From positions 7,720 to 71,719 of the forward strand of contig NZ_JOHO01000036.1 in the NCBI RefSeq assembly GCF_000719705.1: DNA of 64,000 nucleotides, given 5' to 3'. Below, one piece after another: positions 17,268-26,734 of this stretch. The notes beneath the pieces are model-generated. The model was given only the letters and a program-made list of their open reading frames with translations, was not told the origin of the DNA and ran no database searches. A program made the translations under genes and the position numbers. Each line of letters begins with the position of its first letter. The first letter of the stretch is position 1. This DNA is from Streptomyces sp. NRRL S-350. GTDB taxonomy: Bacteria; Actinomycetota; Actinomycetes; Streptomycetales; Streptomycetaceae.

Positions 17268-18491
17268 ATGAGGATCAACGAAGGCACCGTACGGGCCGGG
17301 GCGGCGTGGACGGCGATGGCGGCCACGGCGCCGTACCTGACGCTCAAGCTGCTGTGGCTGACCGGCCATCCGGTGGGGTCGGGCGACACCGACGCGATGG
17401 ACCGGCTGTGGCTGGTCAACCTGCTCACCTTCGGAATGGACGCCATCGCGGTGGCCCTGGCGCTGGCCTTCGTACGGCCGTGGGGCCGGCGCGTGCGGGC
17501 CGGACTGGTGGCGTTCCCGATGTGGGTCGCGACCGGGCTGCTCGGCACGATCCTGGTGGCGCTGCCACTGGACCTGCTGAGCGTCCTGGTGCTCGGGCCG
17601 GAGCCCGACAGCGGCCAGAGCGACGACCGGGGCCTCGCGGGCTGGGTGTTCGCCGTCGTGTACGGCGGGTTCGCCGTGCAGGGCCTCGCGCTGATCACCG
17701 CCTTCGTCCTGTACGCCCGGCGGCGGTGGGCCGCGCTGCTGCGCGAGCGGATCGGCGACCTGCCGCGCTCCCCCACCCTGGCCGTGCAGCGCGGTCTCGG
17801 CTGCGCGGCGGCGCTGCTCGCCGTCGGCGTCGCGGCGGCACGGCTGTACTGGGCGGCGGGCGGTGCGGCCGGGGTGCCGATCGCGATGGCGCAGGAGCGG
17901 GACCGGGGCGTGGCCGTGATGAACGGGGTGACCGCGCTGATGGCGGTGGCCGCCGTGACGGCACTGCTGGTCCTGGTGTTCCGGCTCGGGCCGCGACGGC
18001 GACTGCTCGGACCCCTGCTGGTGGCGTGGACGGCGGCCGGCTCGCTGTTCGGGTGGGGCAGCTGGCAGCTGGTGGCCTTCGGCGCGGCGCCGTCCCGGGT
18101 GACGGACCTGCGGATGGCGGTGCCCGGGCTGATGTCCCTGGTGCAGGCGGCGCAGGTGGTGGCCGGGGTGCTGGTCCTGGCCGTCGGCGCGATCGCCCTG
18201 ACCGAGCGGGCGGCACACGCGGCCGGGGTCACGGCCACGGCCCCCGCCGTAGCGCCCCCGGAAACTGCGGGGGCTGCGGGCACTGCGGGCGCTGCCGGCG
18301 CTGCGGGCACTGCGGGCGCTGCCGGCACTGCGGGGGCTGCGGGGGCTAGGGGGGCTACGGGGACTGCCGGACCCACCGGCGCCACAAGGACCGCGAGAGC
18401 ACCACGAACCGCCGTACCAGCCGCCGTACCAGCCGTCGCACCGGCCGTCGCACCGGCTGACGTCCGGGCTGACGTACAGTCACCCGGATGA
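17268..18491 (+). CDS. Multi-pass membrane protein with Gly-X-X repeat tail
   Basis: A 407-residue membrane protein I do not recognise by name. About seven hydrophobic helices occupy residues 15-320 (for example [48 protein letters not shown]). After residue 325 it becomes a low-complexity tail: 13 consecutive Gly-x-x triplets (335-373; [12 protein letters not shown]) and then an Ala/Pro/Val-rich end. The tail has little proline, so a true collagen helix is doubtful. Its stop overlaps the kinase start (ATGA at 18488), so it is the first gene of a three-gene operon with a two-component system and may be its sensor accessory or target. Function not known. Confidence 0.7.
   Translation: MRINEGTVRAGAAWTAMAATAPYLTLKLLWLTGHPVGSGDTDAMDRLWLVNLLTFGMDAIAVALALAFVRPWGRRVRAGLVAFPMWVATGLLGTILVALPLDLLSVLVLGPEPDSGQSDDRGLAGWVFAVVYGGFAVQGLALITAFVLYARRRWAALLRERIGDLPRSPTLAVQRGLGCAAALLAVGVAAARLYWAAGGAAGVPIAMAQERDRGVAVMNGVTALMAVAAVTALLVLVFRLGPRRRLLGPLLVAWTAAGSLFGWGSWQLVAFGAAPSRVTDLRMAVPGLMSLVQAAQVVAGVLVLAVGAIALTERAAHAAGVTATAPAVAPPETAGAAGTAGAAGAAGTAGAAGTAGAAGARGATGTAGPTGATRTARAPRTAVPAAVPAVAPAVAPADVRADVQSPG
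18270..18386 (+). repeat. 9-bp-based repeat encoding Gly-X-X triplets
   Basis: Alternating units such as GGCACTGCG and GGCGCTGCC repeat 13 times in frame and encode the collagen-like tail of the membrane protein. Confidence 0.85.
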
Positions 18492-19759
18492 ACACGGGGG
18501 CGGGCACGCGGCTGCGGCGTGCGGTGGAGGCGCTGGTCGGGCGGCGGGCCCGGCTGCGCTGGGTGCACCTGGTGCTGGGCGGCGCGCTACTGATGCCCTA
18601 CTGGCTGCTGTCGATCGTGATGCTCGGGGCCCTCGACCAAGACCAGGCGCCTGCCCGCCAGGCGCTGCTGCAGGTCCTCGCGCTGTTCACCTCGCTGCCG
18701 ATGGCCGCCGTCACGGCACTGGTGCCGACGGTCCGGGGGCTGGAGGGCGCGGCGGCACGGGCCCTGTGCGCGGCCGCCCGGCCGGAGGAACTGGCCACCG
18801 GGCCGGCCCGCTCGTGGCCGGCCCGACGCCGCACCGCGCTCTGGTTCGTGCTGCACCTCTTCCTCGGCGGGGTGGTCGCCGGGATGACGCTGGCCGGAGC
18901 GCCGTTCTCGATCGTGCTGATCCTCGGCTTCGGCGGCGCCCAGGACCTCATCCGCTTCTGGGAGGACCGCTTCCCCGACTGGGTGTTCACCGGCCCCGCC
19001 CTCGGCCTCGCCGTCCTGCTGCTGATCGTCCTCGCCAACGCCGGCTTCGGCGCCCTGCTCGCCCGCTGGGCGCCCGCCCTGCTCGGCCCCACCCCCGAGG
19101 AGCGGCTGGCCGCCGCCGAACGCCGGGCCACCGTGCTCGACCAGCGCAACCGGCTGGCCCGCGAACTGCACGACTCGGTCGGGCACGCTCTCAGCGCGGT
19201 GGGCATCCAGGCCTCCGCCGCCGCACGGGTCCTGCGCACCGACCCGGACTTCGCCGCCGAGGCGCTGCAGGCGATCGAGGAGACCGCGCGGGCGGCCGTC
19301 TCGGAGCTGGACTCCGTGCTCGGCCTGCTGCGCGAGGAGGAGTCGGGGGCGGCCGGACCGGCCGGGCCCACCCTCGCCGGGCTGGACGACCTGCTGCGCC
19401 AGCTCGCCCGCACCGGCGTGGCGGTGGACGCCGAGCTGCCGCCGGGTTTGGCGGGACTGCCCGTCGCGGTCTCCCGCGAGGCGTACCGGATCGTGCAGGA
19501 GGGCCTGACCAATGTGCTGCGGCACGCCGGACCCGCCCCGGCCGGGCTGCGGGTCGGGCTGGCCGGGGACCGGCTGGAGATCGAACTGACCAACCCGCTG
19601 GGCCCCGGCCGCCCGAGCCGGCCCGGCGGCGGGCGCGGGCTGCGCGGGATCGGGGAGCGTGCGGCGGCCCTGCACGGCGGCAGCACCGCCGGGCCGAGCG
19701 CGGACGGAACGACGTGGCGGCTGGCCGTCTGGCTGCCGGTGGGGGGAACTGCACGATGA
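18488..19759 (+). CDS. Sensor histidine kinase, HisKA_3 type
   Basis: A 423-residue membrane sensor kinase. Four hydrophobic helices (about 22-45, 55-75, 115-140, 165-190) form the N-terminal sensor. [20 protein letters not shown] carries the phospho-accepting His at residue 228, and the HATPase_c domain has [18 protein letters not shown] and [19 protein letters not shown] 18488 overlaps the stop of the membrane protein by 4 bases (ATGA), and its own stop overlaps the start of the regulator gene in the same way, so the three proteins are made together. Confidence 0.9.
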   Translation: MNTGAGTRLRRAVEALVGRRARLRWVHLVLGGALLMPYWLLSIVMLGALDQDQAPARQALLQVLALFTSLPMAAVTALVPTVRGLEGAAARALCAAARPEELATGPARSWPARRRTALWFVLHLFLGGVVAGMTLAGAPFSIVLILGFGGAQDLIRFWEDRFPDWVFTGPALGLAVLLLIVLANAGFGALLARWAPALLGPTPEERLAAAERRATVLDQRNRLARELHDSVGHALSAVGIQASAAARVLRTDPDFAAEALQAIEETARAAVSELDSVLGLLREEESGAAGPAGPTLAGLDDLLRQLARTGVAVDAELPPGLAGLPVAVSREAYRIVQEGLTNVLRHAGPAPAGLRVGLAGDRLEIELTNPLGPGRPSRPGGGRGLRGIGERAAALHGGSTAGPSADGTTWRLAVWLPVGGTAR

Positions 19760-20586
19760 GCGACACGGACAGGGCGAGCGGTACGGACACGGCGAGCGGT
19801 ACGGACAGGGCAAGCGGTACGGACACGATGAGCGACACCGACGCGGTGAGCGGCACGGACACGGCGAGCGACACCGCCACGGTGAGCGGCGGAGAGCCCA
19901 CGGGCGGCGGGGGCGACGCCACGGCCGTCATCCGCGTGGTGATCGCGGACGACGAGCGGCTGGTCCGGATGGGCCTGCGGGTGGTGATCGATGCCGAGCC
20001 GGACCTCACCGTGGTCGGCGAGGCCGCCGACGGGGCCGAGGTCGTCCCGCTGGTGCGCGGCCTGCGGCCGGACGTGGTGCTGATGGACGTCCGGATGCCC
20101 GGCATCGACGGGATCCGGGCGACCGAGCAGCTGGTCGCCGGAATGGCCGAGCCGCCGAGGATCCTGGTGGTCACCACCTTCGAGCACGACGACCACGTCT
20201 ACGACGCGCTGCGCGCGGGCGCGGCCGGGTTCCTGCTGAAACGGGCCCGGGCCGAGGAGATGGTGCAGGCGGTGCGGCTGGTCGCACGCGGGGACTCGCT
20301 GCTCTTCCCGGCGGCCGTCCGCGAGCTCGCGCTGCGCCACGGCGGGGACCGGCGGCGGGAGGACGCGGCCGACCGGGGGCCGATCGGGCGGCTGACCGAG
20401 CGGGAGGGGCAGGTGCTGCGGCTGATGGCCTCCGGGCTCAGCAACGGCGAGATCGCCCGGCGACTGGTGGTGAGCCCGGAGACGGTGAAGACGCACGTCG
20501 GCAGTGTGCTCGCCAAGCTGGGCGCACGGGACCGCACTCAGGCCGTCATCGCGGCGTACGAGTCGGGGTTCGTCCTGCCGGGCTGA
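19756..20586 (+). CDS. LuxR family response regulator with repeat N-terminus
   Basis: A 276-residue NarL/LuxR-type response regulator. The receiver begins at residue 57 ([20 protein letters not shown]), phospho-acceptor Asp111 is in VLMDVRMPG, and the DNA-binding domain is [20 protein letters not shown] followed by [13 protein letters not shown]. Residues 2-43 are unusual: seven hexads of the form S-[GD]-T-[DA]-x-[AMV] encoded by an 18-bp tandem repeat. ATG 19756 overlaps the kinase stop (ATGA) and has a GGGGGGAA binding site, which favours translation of the repeat. Other in-frame starts downstream (ATG 19828) cannot be excluded. Confidence 0.88.
   Translation: MSDTDRASGTDTASGTDRASGTDTMSDTDAVSGTDTASDTATVSGGEPTGGGGDATAVIRVVIADDERLVRMGLRVVIDAEPDLTVVGEAADGAEVVPLVRGLRPDVVLMDVRMPGIDGIRATEQLVAGMAEPPRILVVTTFEHDDHVYDALRAGAAGFLLKRARAEEMVQAVRLVARGDSLLFPAAVRELALRHGGDRRREDAADRGPIGRLTEREGQVLRLMASGLSNGEIARRLVVSPETVKTHVGSVLAKLGARDRTQAVIAAYESGFVLPG
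19759..19884 (+). repeat. 18-bp tandem repeat in the 5' end of a regulator gene
   Basis: Seven imperfect copies of an 18-bp unit such as AGCGGTACGGACACGGCG encode SGTDTA-like hexads at the N-terminus of the response regulator. Confidence 0.85.
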
Positions 20587-20700
20587 GAGGCCGACGGAAT
20601 CGCACACGGGTTCCACCCCGCCGCTACCAGCGAGTAGAGTGCGACTCCCCCCTCAGCCGTCCGATACCTCCCGTATCGCCTGAAACGAACTGGTGGCCGC

Positions 20701-21351
20701 ATGACAGTCCGGACCCGCCCCGCGCTGTGGTGGCGCATGGGAATCGTGCTCTCGGCGGGCCTGGGCCTGTCCCTCGGGACCGCGCCGCTGGTGTACTTCA
20801 CCGTGCAGAGCAACGTGATCGTGCTCGGCTACTTCATCGGCGCGGTGTACTGGATGACCAAGCGCGGCACCGTGGACGCGCCCGCGCCCCGGCTGCGCGG
20901 CGCCGCCACGCTGTACATCCTGATCACCGGGCTGGTCTCGCACATCCTCCTTCAGCACGGCGCCAGCCCGCTGCCCGGACTGGTCAGCGGGCCGGACCGG
21001 CTGGCGCACTGGTCGTCGTTCTTCCTGCACTACGTGACACCGGTGATGGTGATCGCCGACTGGCTGGTGTTCAAGCCCCGCAACGCGGCGGCCTGGAAGG
21101 ACATACCGCTCTGGCTGGCCTTCCCGCTGGGCTACGCGGCGATCGTGCTCGCCCGCAACGCGCTGTTCGACGACTACCCGACGCCCTACCCCTACTTCTT
21201 CTTCGACCCGACCACCAAGGGCTACGGGTACGTCTGGGGCCAGATCGCCCAGCTGACCGTCGAGTTCGTGGTGCTCGCCGCGGTCGTCGTCGGGCTGGAC
21301 CGGCTCGGGACGCTAATCGCGGGCAAGCTGCGCCCGGCGCCGCAGGCCTGA
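20701..21351 (+). CDS. Pr6Pr family membrane protein
   Basis: A 216-residue integral membrane protein of the Pr6Pr family (related to the FAR-17a/AIG1-like group). About six helices are visible (residues 11-30, 36-52, 70-87, 105-123, 136-155, 185-208). Conserved family features include FTVQSNVIVLGYFIGAVYW, the His in SFFLHYVTPVMVIADWLVF, and the Tyr/Pro-rich loop DDYPTPYPYFFFD. The biochemical function is not established. ATG 20701 follows GGTGGC. The gene is alone and ends just before a strong hairpin shared with the convergent ABC-F gene. Confidence 0.82.
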   Translation: MTVRTRPALWWRMGIVLSAGLGLSLGTAPLVYFTVQSNVIVLGYFIGAVYWMTKRGTVDAPAPRLRGAATLYILITGLVSHILLQHGASPLPGLVSGPDRLAHWSSFFLHYVTPVMVIADWLVFKPRNAAAWKDIPLWLAFPLGYAAIVLARNALFDDYPTPYPYFFFDPTTKGYGYVWGQIAQLTVEFVVLAAVVVGLDRLGTLIAGKLRPAPQA

Positions 21352-21362
21352 GCAGCCGGGCG

Positions 21363-21396
21363 CACCCTGGCACCCGGGTACGCGGGTGCCAGGGTG
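21363..21396. terminator. Bidirectional hairpin terminator
   Basis: A perfect 13-bp stem, 21363-21375 paired with 21384-21396, around an 8-base loop. It lies between the convergent Pr6Pr (stop 21351) and ABC-F (stop 21431) genes. Confidence 0.75.
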
Positions 21397-21430
21397 TCAG
21401 GGCGCCCGGGCGCCCGGGTGCCTTGAGCCG

Positions 21431-23038
21431 CTACATCGGATCCACCGCCCGTAGTTCGCCGTCCAGCTCCAGCCACCTGGTCAGCCCCAGGCCGCGCAGG
21501 AACGGCAGGTCGTGGCTGACCACGATCAGCGCGCCCTGGTAGGCGGCCAGTGCCTGGGTCAACTGGCGGACGCTGGCGAGGTCCAGGTTGTTGGTCGGTT
21601 CGTCGAGCAGCAGCAGCTGGGGTGGCGGGTCGGCCAGCAGGAGGGCGGCCAGGGTGGCCCGGAACCGCTCGCCGCCGGACAGGGTGCCGGCCGGCTGCTC
21701 GGCCCGGGCGCCGCGGAACAGGAAGCGGGCGAGCCGGGCACGGATCGCGTTGTTGCCCGCGGCGGGGGCGAACAGCTTGACGTTCTCCACCACGCTGAGC
21801 TTGTCGTCCAGCAGGTCGAGCCGCTGCGGGAGGTACCGCAACGGCACCGGGGTGGTGATCTCTCCTTCCAGCGGGGCGAGTTCGCCCGCGATGGTGCGCA
21901 GCAGGGTGGACTTGCCGGCTCCGTTGCGGCCGACCAGGGCGATCCGCTCGGCACCGCGCAGGTCGAGGTCGGCGGTGGTGCCGTAGGGCAGCCGGACCTT
22001 CTGCAGGGTGAGCACCGTGCGACCGGCCGGGACGGCGGTGCGCGGCAGGTCGATCCGGATCTCGGCGTCGTCCCGGACGGCCTCCTCGGCCGCGTCGAGC
22101 CGCGCCTTGGCCTCCTCCAGCCGCTCGGTGTGCATGCCCTGGAGCCGCCCTGCGGTCTCCTGGCCCTTGCGTTTGAGCATGCCGGCGAAGATGTGCGGGT
22201 CGTTGCGGGTGACCGACCGCTTCTTGCCGTACGCGGCGCTGCGCTCCAGCCGGGAGCGGGCCTCGACCAAGTCCCGCTTCTGGCGCTGGACGTCGGCCTC
22301 GGCGTTGCGCAGCAGCCGCTCGGCGGTCTCCTGCTGGGCGGCGAGGGTGCGCTCGTACGCGTCGAAGTTCCCGCCGTACCAGGTGACTTCGCCGTCCCGC
22401 AGGTCGGCGATCTGGTCGACGTGCCGGAGCAGTTCGCGGTCGTGGCTGACGATCAGCATCACGCCGTGCCAGCCGGCCACCGTCTCGTAGAGCCGCTCGC
22501 GGGCGGCCCGGTCGAGGTTGTTGGTGGGCTCGTCGAGCAGCAGGACGTCGGGCCGGGCCAGCAGCAGGGCGGCCAGCCGCAGCAGCACCGCCTCGCCCCC
22601 GGAGAGCTCGCCGGTGGTGCGGTCGAGGCCGAGGCGGTGCAGCCCGAGCCGGTCGAGGGTGGCACGGGCGCGCTCCTCGACGTCCCAGTCGTCGCCGACG
22701 GCGTCGAAGTGGCGCTGGTCGGTGTCGCCGGACTCGATGGCGTGCAGGGCCTCGCGGGTGGCGCGGATGCCGAGCGCTTCGTCCACCCGCAGCGCCGTGT
22801 CGAGCGACAGGCCCTGCGGCAGGTAGCCGAGTTCGCCGTCGACCCGGACGGTGCCGCCGGTGGGGGTGAGTTCACCGGCGATCAGCCGCAGCAGGGTGGA
22901 CTTGCCCGCGCCGTTGAGCCCGATCAGGCCGGTGCGGCCGGGTCCGACGGCGAGGTGGAAGCCGTCCAGGACGGGCTTGCCGTCCGGCCACTCGAAGGCG
23001 AGGTCGGTGCAGAGGACGGCGGTGGTGGGTTGTGCCAT
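21431..23038 (-). CDS. ABC-F family ATPase (ribosome-protection type candidate)
   Basis: A 535-residue soluble protein of two ABC ATPase domains without membrane segments, the ABC-F class that binds the ribosome; many members displace antibiotics. Domain 1 has GLNGAGKST, LSGGEAVLLRLAALLLARP and LLLDEPTNNLD; domain 2 has GRNGAGKST, LSGGERFRATLAALLLADP and LLLDEPTNNLD. The charged linker between them (about 235-330) includes RLERSAAYGKKRSVTRNDPH. ATG 23038 follows GGGAG. A 220-base leader with its own promoter, a three-codon open frame and a 9-bp inverted repeat suggests ribosome-mediated attenuation, as described for several resistance ABC-F genes. Antibiotic specificity cannot be read from the sequence. 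Confidence 0.88.
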   Translation of the reverse strand: MAQPTTAVLCTDLAFEWPDGKPVLDGFHLAVGPGRTGLIGLNGAGKSTLLRLIAGELTPTGGTVRVDGELGYLPQGLSLDTALRVDEALGIRATREALHAIESGDTDQRHFDAVGDDWDVEERARATLDRLGLHRLGLDRTTGELSGGEAVLLRLAALLLARPDVLLLDEPTNNLDRAARERLYETVAGWHGVMLIVSHDRELLRHVDQIADLRDGEVTWYGGNFDAYERTLAAQQETAERLLRNAEADVQRQKRDLVEARSRLERSAAYGKKRSVTRNDPHIFAGMLKRKGQETAGRLQGMHTERLEEAKARLDAAEEAVRDDAEIRIDLPRTAVPAGRTVLTLQKVRLPYGTTADLDLRGAERIALVGRNGAGKSTLLRTIAGELAPLEGEITTPVPLRYLPQRLDLLDDKLSVVENVKLFAPAAGNNAIRARLARFLFRGARAEQPAGTLSGGERFRATLAALLLADPPPQLLLLDEPTNNLDLASVRQLTQALAAYQGALIVVSHDLPFLRGLGLTRWLELDGELRAVDPM

Positions 23039-23155
23039 GAAGGGACTCCCGGGGTGGTTGCCGAAGGGGTGGTGAGCAACACGGGGAGACACCGCGGGTG
23101 CGGGACGGGGACGGTCGACGGACAGGGTGGCGGAATGACGCGCCACGGGGCCGTG

Positions 23156-23227
23156 ACTGAGGTCGCGCACTCGCTCACCGCGCGGCGAATCGGCCTGCGC
23201 GGCGGGGCGGTGTCCCGGGACCTCAGT
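23156..23227 (-). promoter_or_regulatory. Inverted repeat in the ABC-F leader (candidate attenuator)
   Basis: ACTGAGGTC (23156-23164) and GACCTCAGT (23219-23227) are exact inverted repeats 54 bases apart in the untranslated leader. The upstream arm, in transcript sense, overlaps the stop codon of the mini open frame at 23223-23234, so ribosome position would decide whether the stem forms. Confidence 0.5.
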
Positions 23228-23234
23228 AGAGCAA
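23223..23234 (-). CDS. Mini open reading frame (fMet-Leu-Tyr) in the ABC-F leader
   Basis: TTG CTC TAC TGA preceded by AAGGAG with a 7-base spacing, a well-formed translation start for a three-residue peptide. It lies about 185 bases upstream of the ABC-F start, and its stop overlaps an inverted-repeat arm. Proposed as a sensor of ribosome-targeting drugs; this is inference only. Confidence 0.4.
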   Translation of the reverse strand: MLY

Positions 23235-23268
23235 CGGCCTTCTCCTTGTCTGGCTGACGACCCGGACA

Positions 23269-23297
23269 ACGCTAGGGATGTCGACGGACGCGTGCAA
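23269..23297 (-). promoter_or_regulatory. Predicted promoter of the ABC-F gene
   Basis: On the minus strand TTGCAC and TAGCGT are separated by exactly 17 bp, close to the sigma-70-type consensus. Transcription would begin near 23262, giving a leader of about 220 bases that includes the mini open frame and inverted repeat. Confidence 0.5.
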
Positions 23298-23581
23298 CCG
23301 ATTATTCGGCCCGGCGGATCACCTCGGGTCCGGCGAGCGAGCCGGCCCGGGCGGATCACCGCGGCCCCGCGGTCGAGCCGGCCGGGCGGACCAAGTCGAG
23401 GCCGGCAAAGGCCCCGTGCGGATCCGGTGCCGATCCGGTGACAGCACCGCCCGGGGCGGGGGTGGATGTAAGGAGCCCTTTATCCGCATGGCAGACTCCT
23501 CATCTGCCATACCTGCGGCCCCCTGGGCCGTACCCGAGGAACGGACCGTATGGCGGTAGTCACACAGGGGGATTTGAACGC
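23298..23581. other. Remaining part of the ABC-F/protease divergent region
   Basis: Together with the ABC-F leader (23039-23297) this makes a 543-base gene-free interval. The 284 bases here must carry the protease promoter. I see a purine-rich GGGGGATTT just before the protease start, but no clear promoter boxes or operator. Confidence 0.5.
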
Positions 23582-24805
23582 ATGTCACCGATATCCCGGC
23601 CGAGCCGTGCCGTCCTCGGCGCCTCCGTCGCCGCGTTGACGATGGTGGTCGCCACCGCCTGCGGCCCGGACAACAGCGACCCGTCCGGAGCCGCGACCGG
23701 CGCTCCCACCGTCGCGGCCAGCGCGAGCGCCTCCGGCAAGCCGGGCGCGGCGCCGATCAAGCTGCCGACCGTCGAAGAGCTGAAGACGTGGAAGCTCGAC
23801 GACTGGGACAAGTGGGCCCAGGCGAACGTCGTCACCCCGGCGGTCAAGGGCTACTGGACCCTGCAGAAGCTGCTGAACGCCAAGCCGAAGCCGCTGCCGC
23901 AGGCGCCCGCCCAGGACCCGACGCAGGCGCCCGCGCAGCCGACCAGTGCGGCCCCGGCGCAGCCCACCGCGCAGCCCACCGGCGCCCAGCCCCCGGCCGG
24001 CCCGGACCAGCTGCCCGCCATGGTGCCGGCGAAGCCCGTGGCACACCCGTTCCCGAAGAACATGCACGTCAACGGCAAGATCTTCTTCAAGGACGGCAAC
24101 GAGGACTACGTGTGCTCCGGCACCGTCATCTCCGACCCCGAGCACCCGGGCAAGAGCAACCTGGTGTGGACGGCGAGCCACTGCCTGCACGGCGGCAAGG
24201 GCAACAAGTACTACACCGACATCACCTTCGCCCCGGCCTTCAACAGCAACGGCGTGCTGAGCGGCGCCGGCCGCCAGCAGGCCAAGGTGGAGGACGCCGA
24301 GCCGTACGGCGAGTGGGGTGCGACCGCCGGCATGGTCTCGCCGCAGTGGACCGCCGAGGCCGACCCGGAGAAGGGCGGCCCCTGGAGCCAGTACGACTTC
24401 GGCATCATCAAGGTGGCCAACCCCGACGGCAGCGCCAAGTCGCTGGAGGAGACCGTCGGCGGCTCCGTGCCGCTGTGGTTCAACGCCCCGCGTGACCAGC
24501 TCGCCGCGGTCAGCAACTACGGCTTCCCGGAGGGCAAGCCCTTCGACGGCGCCGAGCTGGAGCACTGCGACGGCGGCAAGCCGTCCAAGAAGACCGGCGA
24601 CCCGAGCCGCCCGGCGATGCTGCTGATCGGCTGCAACATGACCGGCGGCAGCAGCGGCGGCGGCTGGTACGCGACCAAGGACGGCAAGCCCGCCCTGGTC
24701 AGCGACACCTCCATCGGCAACGGTGCGAACACCTACGAGGCCGGTCCGTACCTGGAGGACGTGGCCCAGCACATGTTCGACTACTTCGCGAAGAAGGCCA
24801 AGTGA
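23582..24805 (+). CDS. Secreted trypsin-like serine peptidase
   Basis: A 407-residue extracytoplasmic peptidase of the S1/V8-like fold. The signal segment (LGASVAALTMVVATAC) ends in a Cys at residue 27 that may be lipidated, though ATAC is a poor lipobox. An Ala/Pro/Gln/Thr-rich linker (about 104-140) follows a helical N-terminal part. The triad is visible: His200 in WTASHCLHGG, Asp272 in QYDFGIIKV and Ser358 in MTGGSSGGGW. ATG 23582 (MSPISRPSR) is chosen because a signal peptide follows; the frame opens earlier. It is divergent from an ABC-F gene and followed by a strong terminator, so it is monocistronic. Substrate unknown. Confidence 0.88.
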   Translation: MSPISRPSRAVLGASVAALTMVVATACGPDNSDPSGAATGAPTVAASASASGKPGAAPIKLPTVEELKTWKLDDWDKWAQANVVTPAVKGYWTLQKLLNAKPKPLPQAPAQDPTQAPAQPTSAAPAQPTAQPTGAQPPAGPDQLPAMVPAKPVAHPFPKNMHVNGKIFFKDGNEDYVCSGTVISDPEHPGKSNLVWTASHCLHGGKGNKYYTDITFAPAFNSNGVLSGAGRQQAKVEDAEPYGEWGATAGMVSPQWTAEADPEKGGPWSQYDFGIIKVANPDGSAKSLEETVGGSVPLWFNAPRDQLAAVSNYGFPEGKPFDGAELEHCDGGKPSKKTGDPSRPAMLLIGCNMTGGSSGGGWYATKDGKPALVSDTSIGNGANTYEAGPYLEDVAQHMFDYFAKKAK

Positions 24806-24825
24806 CCCGCTGAGCGGTGATCCCC

Positions 24826-24864
24826 GGCCCGGGGCGGCGGCTGCCACAGCCGCCGCCCCGGGCC
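24826..24864 (+). terminator. Strong hairpin terminator after the protease
   Basis: A perfect 18-bp GC-rich stem, 24826-24843 paired with 24847-24864, with a 3-base loop CCA, 20 bases after the stop. Confidence 0.85.
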
Positions 24865-24941
24865 GTTCGCGTCTCCCCCGCCGTCGCCCGCCGTCCCGTT
24901 TTTCCGCCCCCGGGCCTGCTCCTCCTACAATCGGGCCCATC

Positions 24942-26597
24942 ATGAGCGCGACACTCGTAGTCAAGGACCTCAGCGCCGGCCACGGCGAACGCACCCTCTT
25001 CTCCGGGCTGGACCTGGTGGTCGCCCCCGGCGACGTGATCGGCCTGGTCGGTGTCAACGGCGCCGGCAAGTCGACCCTGCTGCGCCTGCTGGCGGGCCTC
25101 GACACCCCCGAGGGCGGCTCGCTGCGGCTGAGCCCGGCCGGTGCCAACGTCGGGCACCTGCCGCAGGAACCGGAGCGGCGCGAAGGCGAGTCCGTGCGCG
25201 ACTTCCTGGCCCGCCGCACCGGCGTCGCGGCCGCGCAGGCCGCCCTGGACGAGGCCACCGAGGGCCTGGTGGAGGGCCGGGCCGGCGCCGACGACGCGTA
25301 CGCCGCGAGCCTGGACCGCTGGCTCGACCTCGGCGGCGCCGATCTGGAGGAGCGCGCCGAGGAGGTCGCCGACTCGCTCGGGCTGAAGGTCTCCCTCGAC
25401 CTGCCGATGACCGCGCTCTCCGGCGGCCAGGCCGCCCGGGCCGGCCTCGCCTCGCTGCTGCTCTCCCGCTACGACGTCTTCCTGCTCGACGAGCCCACCA
25501 ACGACCTCGACCTGGACGGCCTGGAGCGGCTGGAGTCCTTCGTCAAGGGCCTGCGCGTCGGCACCGTGCTGATCAGCCACGACCGCGAGTTCCTGGCCCG
25601 CACCGTGACCAAGGTGCTGGAGCTGGACCTGCACCAGCAGCAGGTCAACCTGTACGGCGGCGGCTACGAGGCGTACCTGGAGGAGCGGGCGGTGGCCCGT
25701 CGGCACGCCCGCGAGGAGTACGAGGACTACGCCGACACCAAGGCCTCGCTGGAGGCCCGTGCCCGGATGCAGCGCGGCTGGATGGAGCACGGCGTGCGCA
25801 ACGCCCGCCGCAAGTCCTCCGACAACGACAAGATCGGCCGCGCCATGCGCTCCGAGTCCACCGAGAAGCAGGCCTCCAAGGCGCGCCAGACCCAGCGGAT
25901 GATCGAGCGGCTGGACGTGGTCGAGGAGCCGCGCAAGGAGTGGGAGCTGCGGATGGAGATCGCCGCCGCGCCGCGCTCCGGCTCGGTGGTCGCCACTCTG
26001 CGCGGAGCCGTCGTCCGCCGGGGCGACTTCACCCTCGGGCCGGTGGACCTGCAGATCGACTGGGCCGACCGGGTCGCCATCACCGGCGCCAACGGCGCGG
26101 GCAAGTCCACGCTGCTGGCCGCGCTGCTCGGGCGACTCGAACTCGACGGCGGCAGCGCCGCGTTGGGCTCCGGCGTGGTGGTCGGCGAGGTGGACCAGGC
26201 GCGCGGGCACATCTTCCAGAACAAGCGCAGCCTCGGCGGCGAGCCGCTGGCGGAGGCCTTCGCCGCCGCCGTACCGGAGCTCACGCCGGAGGAGGTGCGC
26301 ACCCTGCTGGCCAAGTTCGGCCTCAAGGCGGTGCACGTGAAGCGCCCGGCCGCCACCCTCTCCCCCGGCGAGCGCACCAGGGCCGCGCTGGCGCTGCTAC
26401 AGGCCCGCGGGGTCAACCTGCTGGTCCTGGACGAGCCCACCAACCACCTGGACCTGCCCGCGATCGAGCAGTTGGAGTCCGCGCTCGGCTCGTACACCGG
26501 CACGCTGCTGCTGGTCACCCACGACCGGCGGATGCTGGACACCGTCGCGGTGAACCGGCGGATCGAGGTCCGGGACGGGCGGGTCGACGAGCTGTAG
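24942..26597 (+). CDS. ABC-F family ATPase
   Basis: A 551-residue two-domain ABC-F protein of the translation-associated type. Domain 1: GVNGAGKST, LSGGQAARAGLASLLLSRY, FLLDEPTNDLDLDG. Domain 2: GANGAGKST, LSPGERTRAALALLQARG, LVLDEPTNHLDLPA. The linker (about 240-320) is long, basic and helical (ARMQRGWMEHGVRNARRKSSD). Without a membrane partner it most likely acts on ribosomes. It differs from the ABC-F at 21431-23038 in its linker and in LSPGE instead of LSGGE in the second domain, so it is not a recent duplicate. ATG 24942 begins MSATLVVKDLSAGHG; the preceding terminator isolates it from the protease. Confidence 0.9.
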   Translation: MSATLVVKDLSAGHGERTLFSGLDLVVAPGDVIGLVGVNGAGKSTLLRLLAGLDTPEGGSLRLSPAGANVGHLPQEPERREGESVRDFLARRTGVAAAQAALDEATEGLVEGRAGADDAYAASLDRWLDLGGADLEERAEEVADSLGLKVSLDLPMTALSGGQAARAGLASLLLSRYDVFLLDEPTNDLDLDGLERLESFVKGLRVGTVLISHDREFLARTVTKVLELDLHQQQVNLYGGGYEAYLEERAVARRHAREEYEDYADTKASLEARARMQRGWMEHGVRNARRKSSDNDKIGRAMRSESTEKQASKARQTQRMIERLDVVEEPRKEWELRMEIAAAPRSGSVVATLRGAVVRRGDFTLGPVDLQIDWADRVAITGANGAGKSTLLAALLGRLELDGGSAALGSGVVVGEVDQARGHIFQNKRSLGGEPLAEAFAAAVPELTPEEVRTLLAKFGLKAVHVKRPAATLSPGERTRAALALLQARGVNLLVLDEPTNHLDLPAIEQLESALGSYTGTLLLVTHDRRMLDTVAVNRRIEVRDGRVDEL

Positions 26598-26734
26598 CCG
26601 ACCGCCGCCCGCCCCCGGTCCCCGCCACGACCCGGCCCGCACCCGGCCCGGCCCCGGCCCCGACACCTGACGGCCCCTCCGGAATTGGTCTCGACCTCTT
26701 CCCCGAGGTGCCGTCATGTGCTGTGCTGTGCGCC

